Assembly (NCBI RefSeq): GCF_013401515.1
Contig: NZ_CP058529.1
Coordinates: 2,480,001 to 2,544,000, forward strand
Origin: Halorarum halophilum
Lineage (GTDB): Archaea > Halobacteriota > Halobacteria > Halobacteriales > Haloferacaceae
Reading direction: 5' to 3'
Length of the DNA: 64,000 bases
Both the position numbers and the translations under genes were made by a program. Shown piece after piece: positions 60,369 to 64,000 of the stretch. Position 1 is the first letter of the stretch. The number at the start of each line of letters is the position of its first letter. The notes beneath the pieces are model-generated. The model made no database searches, was not told the origin of the DNA, and worked only from the letters and a program-made list of their open reading frames with translations.

Positions 60369-61625
60369 TTACTCCTCGTTGCCGCCGTCGGTCGTCAGCG
60401 TCGCCTTCTCGTCATCGTCCTCGCTCCCCTCGGTCTCCGACTTCTTCGCGTTCGCCAGCACCTCGTTCGCGAGGCGCTCCTGGAAGCCGTGGTACTTCGC
60501 GACGCCCGTCGCGTCGGCCTGCTCGATGCCGTCGACCGTCTCCGTGTTGAACGAGGCGGCGGACTCGGAGTAGACGCCGTACGCGGAGTCGCGGGCGACC
60601 GGGCGGGCCTGCCCGCCCTGGAGCTTCACCGTCACGGTGCCGGTGACCTTCGACTGGCTCGCATCGAGGAAGCCCTCGAGCGAGGCCATCAGCGGCGTGT
60701 CGACGAGCCCCTTGTAGCCCTGCTGGGCCCACTCCTCGTCCGCGGTCGTCTTGAAGTCGCGCTCGCTCTTCGTGAACACGAGCTGTTCGAGCCCCTCGTG
60801 GGCCGTCAGGAGGACGGTCGCGGCCGGGTGCTCGTAGTTCTCGCGCACCTTCAGCCCGAGCATGCGGTCCTCCATCATGTCCGTGCGGCCGACGCCGTGG
60901 GCGCCGGCGAGTTCGTTCAGCTCCTGGATAAGCGACACCGCGTCGAGCTCGTCGCCGTTCAGCGCGACGGGGTAGCCGTCCTCGAACTCGATCTCGACGA
61001 GCTCCTCGTCGGCGCCGGGCGTCTCGGTCCACTCGTAGATGTCCTCCGGCGGGACGTAGGTGGGGTCCTCCAGGTCGTCGCCCTCGACCGAGCGGGACCA
61101 GAGGTTCGTGTCGATGGACCACGCGCCCTCGTTGCCGCCCTCGACGGGCAGGTCCTTCTCGTCGGCGTACTCGATCTCCCACTCGCGGGTGAGCCCGAGT
61201 TCGCGGACGGGCGCGATGACCTCCAGGTCGGAGGCGCGCCAGACGGCCTCGAACCGGAGCTGGTCGTTCCCCTTGCCGGTGCAGCCGTGCGCGACGGCCG
61301 CACAGTCGTGTTCGAGCGCCACGTCGAGGATCTTCTCGGCGATGACCGGGCGCGCGAGCGCGGTGCCGAGCGGGTAGCCCTGGTAGGTCGCGTTCGCGCG
61401 GACGGAGTCGAGACAGAGTTCGGCGAACTCCGCCTTCGCGTCGACGACGTAGTGTTCGAGGTCGAGCGCCTCGGCCGTCTCCTCGGCCTCCGCAAACTCC
61501 TCCTCGGGCTGACCGACGTCCACGGTCACGCCGATCACCTCGTCGTAGCCGTACTCCTCCTCGAGGAGCGGGACGCAAACTGTGGTGTCGAGTCCGCCGC
61601 TGAATGCGAGTGCCACGCGTGTCAT
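60369..61625 (-). CDS. argG: Argininosuccinate synthase
   Basis: A 418-residue ATP-dependent ligase joining citrulline and aspartate. The pyrophosphatase-type P-loop LAFSGGLDTTVCVPLL is at the N-terminus, with HGCTGKGNDQLRFE and GRTDMMEDRMLGLK further on. The C-terminus is acidic and Ser-rich. A TATA-like ATTTAAT (minus strand, 61652-61658) is about 30 bases upstream of the ATG. It heads the argG-argH transcript. Confidence 0.96.
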   Translation of the reverse strand: MTRVALAFSGGLDTTVCVPLLEEEYGYDEVIGVTVDVGQPEEEFAEAEETAEALDLEHYVVDAKAEFAELCLDSVRANATYQGYPLGTALARPVIAEKILDVALEHDCAAVAHGCTGKGNDQLRFEAVWRASDLEVIAPVRELGLTREWEIEYADEKDLPVEGGNEGAWSIDTNLWSRSVEGDDLEDPTYVPPEDIYEWTETPGADEELVEIEFEDGYPVALNGDELDAVSLIQELNELAGAHGVGRTDMMEDRMLGLKVRENYEHPAATVLLTAHEGLEQLVFTKSERDFKTTADEEWAQQGYKGLVDTPLMASLEGFLDASQSKVTGTVTVKLQGGQARPVARDSAYGVYSESAASFNTETVDGIEQADATGVAKYHGFQERLANEVLANAKKSETEGSEDDDEKATLTTDGGNEE

Positions 61626-61981
61626 TACCGATAGCTGTGGCCTTCAGGGTATTAAATTCGGCGCTTTAGAATTTGGAACAAAAGGGCGGAGTGGAGACTC
61701 GGGGAGCCTGGTCGGCTGAGGATGCGGCAGCAAGCGGCGTGGGGAGAGGGGTGATAAGTGGGCTCAAAGGCCCGGTCGTCGCGGCGCTCGCGACGGGACT
61801 CGGACGCGTCGCTCGGTGGAAGAGCGGACGTGAGCGACTGCGTCCACAGTCATGGCTGAAGCCTACTGCTCCAGAGCCTTAAACCATTCTGGAGTGGCGA
61901 GCGTTGCCCGGACGTCTCGTCGCGCACACGAAGTCGCCTCCCGGCCCATCGACTCGGACGCGCGGCGCGGCGCACGTCCGG
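61626..61981. other. 356-base gap with argG promoter and a hairpin
   Basis: The argG TATA element lies in the first 35 bases. A 7-bp inverted repeat CTCCAGA - 12 bases - TCTGGAG at 61869-61894, whose loop contains the AT-rich CCTTAAACC, lies just downstream of the histidine kinase stop, and may be a terminator-like structure or binding site. A plus-strand open frame of 69 codons (61673-61882) has no family resemblance and I do not call it a gene. Confidence 0.5.
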
Positions 61982-63376
61982 TCACCCTCCCGGCGTCGCC
62001 TCGGGCTCGGCGCCGACCGCCGCCCCGTCGTTCGCGACCGGCAGACGCACCGTCACGACGGTGCCGTCCCCGTCGGTTGCGACGTCGACGTCGCCCCCGA
62101 GTTCGGAGACCACCCACGTGACGAACCAGAGTCCGATGCCGCTGGCGTGGTCGAGGTCCGTCTCGCGGGCCCGCTCGAACACCGCTCGCTCGCTCCTCGG
62201 GATGCCGGGCCCGTCGTCGGCGACCGTGAGCCGTGCGCCCCCATCGACGACCGTCAGCGTCACCGTCGCGGTCACGTCGGGGCCGCCGTGCTCCTCGACG
62301 TTCGCGAGCAGCTCGTCGAGGACGGCGTCGATGAGGCCGTTGTCGTGGAACGGGACCGTCTCCCTCGGGAGCTCCCGGCGAACGGCGACGCCGAGCGTCC
62401 CCCGGTCGAGCCGTTCCTCGACGACGTCCCGCAGGTTGACGAGCCGCGAGGGTGTGTCGTCCGACAGGAGGCGATCCAGGGTACGCGCACGTTGGCTCAT
62501 CTCCACGAGGTCGTCGACCCGTCCCTCGATGACGTCGAGGTGTGCCGCGTCCCCGTCCTCGGCGAGCGCCTCCGCGTGGCCGAGCACGACGTTGGCGGCG
62601 CTGCGTACGTCGTGGCGGAGCACCCGGTTCAGCACGGATAGGCGGCGCTCGCGTCGCCGCTCCTCGGTGATATCGACGAGGATCACGTACGCGTGGTCCG
62701 GCGTGCCGGCGGCGGCCGAGGTCGTGACGAACTCCCTCGTTCCGGCCACGCCGACCGTACACCGGAACCGAACGCTCGTGCCGGACTCCAGCGCCTCCGA
62801 TAGCGGTTTCTCCTCGTCGCCGGCCGGCGGGACGCAGTCGTCGATCGGCCGGCCGACGGGGGTCTCGTGGGAGTCGAACAGTTTCCGAAACGCGCCGTTG
62901 ACTTTGGTGACGACCGTCGTTCCCTCCCGGGGTTCGACGTACGCGGCGGGGGTTGGCAGGTTCGAGAACAGCGCCTCGGCGCGGTACCGGTCCCGGCGGG
63001 AGCGGGCGTGGTAGGAGCCGAGCAGCGTCCCGATGGCGACGCCGGCCGTGGCGACGTTCGCGACCACGAACGGGAGGTGATCGACGGTGTGTCCCTGGAG
63101 GAGCCTGTGGCCGACGGTCCAGACGAACATGAGCGCGGCCGTGCCGACCCCGACCCCGACCCCGCGATACACCGTCCACGTCCGGTCGCCCGTCCGGTCA
63201 CCGCGGACGAGCAGCACACCGTAGCTCGCGATCCCCACCGCGACGGCGAACGGCACCCACGCCTCGACGAGGGAGCCGACCAGATCCATCCGCATGGCGT
63301 GGACCACGTGGACGACCGCCAATCCGAACCCGAGCGCCGCGAGCGCGCCGCCGCTGTACGGGGGGGCCCGGACCAT
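61982..63376 (-). CDS. Sensor histidine kinase with four N-terminal helices and PAS domain
   Basis: A 464-residue kinase. Four hydrophobic helices (LAALGFGLAVVHVVHAM, VPFAVAVGIASYGVLLV, VGTAALMFVWTVGHRLL and VVANVATAGVAIGTLLG) are followed by a PAS domain (ALFSNLPTPAAYVEPREGTT), then the HisKA region with phospho-His in LNRVLRHDVRSAANVVLGHA and an HATPase with N box LDELLANVEEHG and G boxes VADDGPGIP and GIGLWFVTWVV. The start at MVRAPPYSGG removes a 45-residue Arg-rich extension. No response regulator adjoins it; haloarchaeal kinases often lack an obvious partner. Confidence 0.92.
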   Translation of the reverse strand: MVRAPPYSGGALAALGFGLAVVHVVHAMRMDLVGSLVEAWVPFAVAVGIASYGVLLVRGDRTGDRTWTVYRGVGVGVGTAALMFVWTVGHRLLQGHTVDHLPFVVANVATAGVAIGTLLGSYHARSRRDRYRAEALFSNLPTPAAYVEPREGTTVVTKVNGAFRKLFDSHETPVGRPIDDCVPPAGDEEKPLSEALESGTSVRFRCTVGVAGTREFVTTSAAAGTPDHAYVILVDITEERRRERRLSVLNRVLRHDVRSAANVVLGHAEALAEDGDAAHLDVIEGRVDDLVEMSQRARTLDRLLSDDTPSRLVNLRDVVEERLDRGTLGVAVRRELPRETVPFHDNGLIDAVLDELLANVEEHGGPDVTATVTLTVVDGGARLTVADDGPGIPRSERAVFERARETDLDHASGIGLWFVTWVVSELGGDVDVATDGDGTVVTVRLPVANDGAAVGAEPEATPGG

Positions 63377-63510
63377 TCGGCTACGCAACTTCGCGCTACT
63401 ACATAAACGTCCCGGCGTCCGGTACGGACCGTCAGCCGGTCGGATGGGCCGATGGGAGCCGTCGCCGTCGAAACGAGCGTGTTTTCCCCGGCCCCGCCGC
63501 ACACCCGACA

Positions 63511-64000
63511 ATGACAGACGGCACGCTGCGACTCGCGACGCGGGGCTCCGCGCTCGCCCGAGTGCAGGCCGAGAGCGTCGCGGACGCGCTCTCGACCCGT
63601 CGGCGCTCGGTCGAACTCGTCCAGGTGGAGACGCGCGGCGACCGCCTCTCCGACGAACTCATCACGCGGCTGGGGAAGACGGGGGCGTTCGTCCGCGCGC
63701 TCGACGAGGAAGTACTCGGGGGCGCGGTCGACGCGGCGGTCCACTCGATGAAGGATATGCCGACCGAGATGCCCGACGACCTCGTCGTCGCCGGCGTGCC
63801 AGAGCGCGCCCCCTCAGGCGACGTGCTCGTCTCGCTGGACGGCGGCGACGTGGCCGACCTCCCGCCCGGCTCGGTGGTCGGCACCTCGTCGCTCCGGCGG
63901 AAGGCGCAGGTGCTCGCCGCCCGCCCGGACCTCGAGGTCGAACCGCTCCGCGGGAACGTCGACACCCGTCTCCAGAAGCTCGTCGCGTCCGCGCTCCAGC
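63511..64000 (+). CDS. hemC: Hydroxymethylbilane synthase (3' partial)
   Basis: The first 163 codons of porphobilinogen deaminase, running off the window. Seen are LRLATRGSALARVQAESVAD, then ETRGDRLSD, VHSMKDMPTEMPDDLVVAGV, and GTSSLRRKAQVLAARPDLEV followed by PLRGNVDTRLQK, all conserved in HemC. It polymerises four porphobilinogen units on a dipyrromethane cofactor; the cofactor cysteine lies beyond the window. HemB is at 51 kb, so two heme genes flank the arginine cluster without being linked to it. Confidence 0.95.
   Translation, partial: MTDGTLRLATRGSALARVQAESVADALSTRRRSVELVQVETRGDRLSDELITRLGKTGAFVRALDEEVLGGAVDAAVHSMKDMPTEMPDDLVVAGVPERAPSGDVLVSLDGGDVADLPPGSVVGTSSLRRKAQVLAARPDLEVEPLRGNVDTRLQKLVASALQ

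Noticed and set aside
61673-61882. 69-codon plus-strand frame between argG and the histidine kinase
   Set aside because: It lies antisense to the argG promoter region, has no recognisable domain, and has no promoter of its own.

Overview
The window comes from a GC-rich haloarchaeon (class Halobacteria). The evidence is consistent: acidic, Asp/Glu-rich proteins; a halophilic-type 2Fe-2S ferredoxin; RadA; NMD3; HalOD1, DUF424 and bacterio-opsin-activator-type proteins; TATA boxes 25-30 bases before many start codons (often leaderless); and arginine synthesis on a LysW-type carrier protein. I cannot assign a genus. The window opens inside a CNNM/CBS gene and closes inside hemC. I see no rRNA, tRNA, CRISPR array or insertion sequence.

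Layout. 1-7.1 kb: housekeeping genes (CNNM/CBS protein, formate/nitrite-type channel, ThpR, TPR protein, DUF424, SufS and SufU, RadA). 7.3-16.5 kb: an IclR regulator diverges from a CUT1-type sugar ABC importer (lipoprotein, two permeases, ATPase) that continues into a thiolase-like protein, its DUF35 partner and a quinone-reductase-like enzyme, followed by an Lrp/AsnC regulator. 16.6-18.2 kb: small haloarchaeal proteins. 18.4-22.9 kb: CoA-transferase, PspAB, RmuC and HtpX. 23-27 kb: a pilin-like protein, a phosphate transporter, ferredoxin and prepilin peptidase. 26.9-32.3 kb: HisI, a coiled-coil protein, an acetyltransferase, a phosphohexomutase and dihydrolipoamide dehydrogenase. 32.4-40.8 kb: small regulators, a second 2H phosphoesterase, a membrane-anchored winged-helix protein, a secreted low-complexity protein, an SPFH protein, a glutaredoxin-like protein and NMD3. 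40.9-52.1 kb: an XPD/DinG-type helicase, a YkgJ-type protein, an SDR-like protein, a glycosyltransferase, a PHP protein, DedA and HemB. 52.3-61.6 kb: a near-complete arginine pathway on the minus strand (argG-argH, then lysW-lysX-argC-argB-argD-lysK-argF). 62-64 kb: a sensor histidine kinase and the start of hemC.

The most interesting unexplained signal is a family of structured, dispersed, non-coding repeats in the intergenic gaps at about 21.5-21.9, 42.9-43.3, 50.8-51.0 and 52.2-52.3 kb. The main module (about 130 bp) has conserved ends and a conserved centre, but its long stem varies between copies while staying self-complementary. One locus holds two facing copies. Downstream modules form further hairpins whose arms also change in a compensatory way. 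I know no named family for these; copy number and function must be tested by search.

Other points of note are a thiolase-like protein with Ser where the nucleophilic Cys is expected, beside a DUF35 partner in a sugar-importer operon; a 2H phosphoesterase with Lys at the first catalytic His; and several small zinc-finger genes of 49-56 residues. All functions are inferred from sequence features and family knowledge recalled without database searches.
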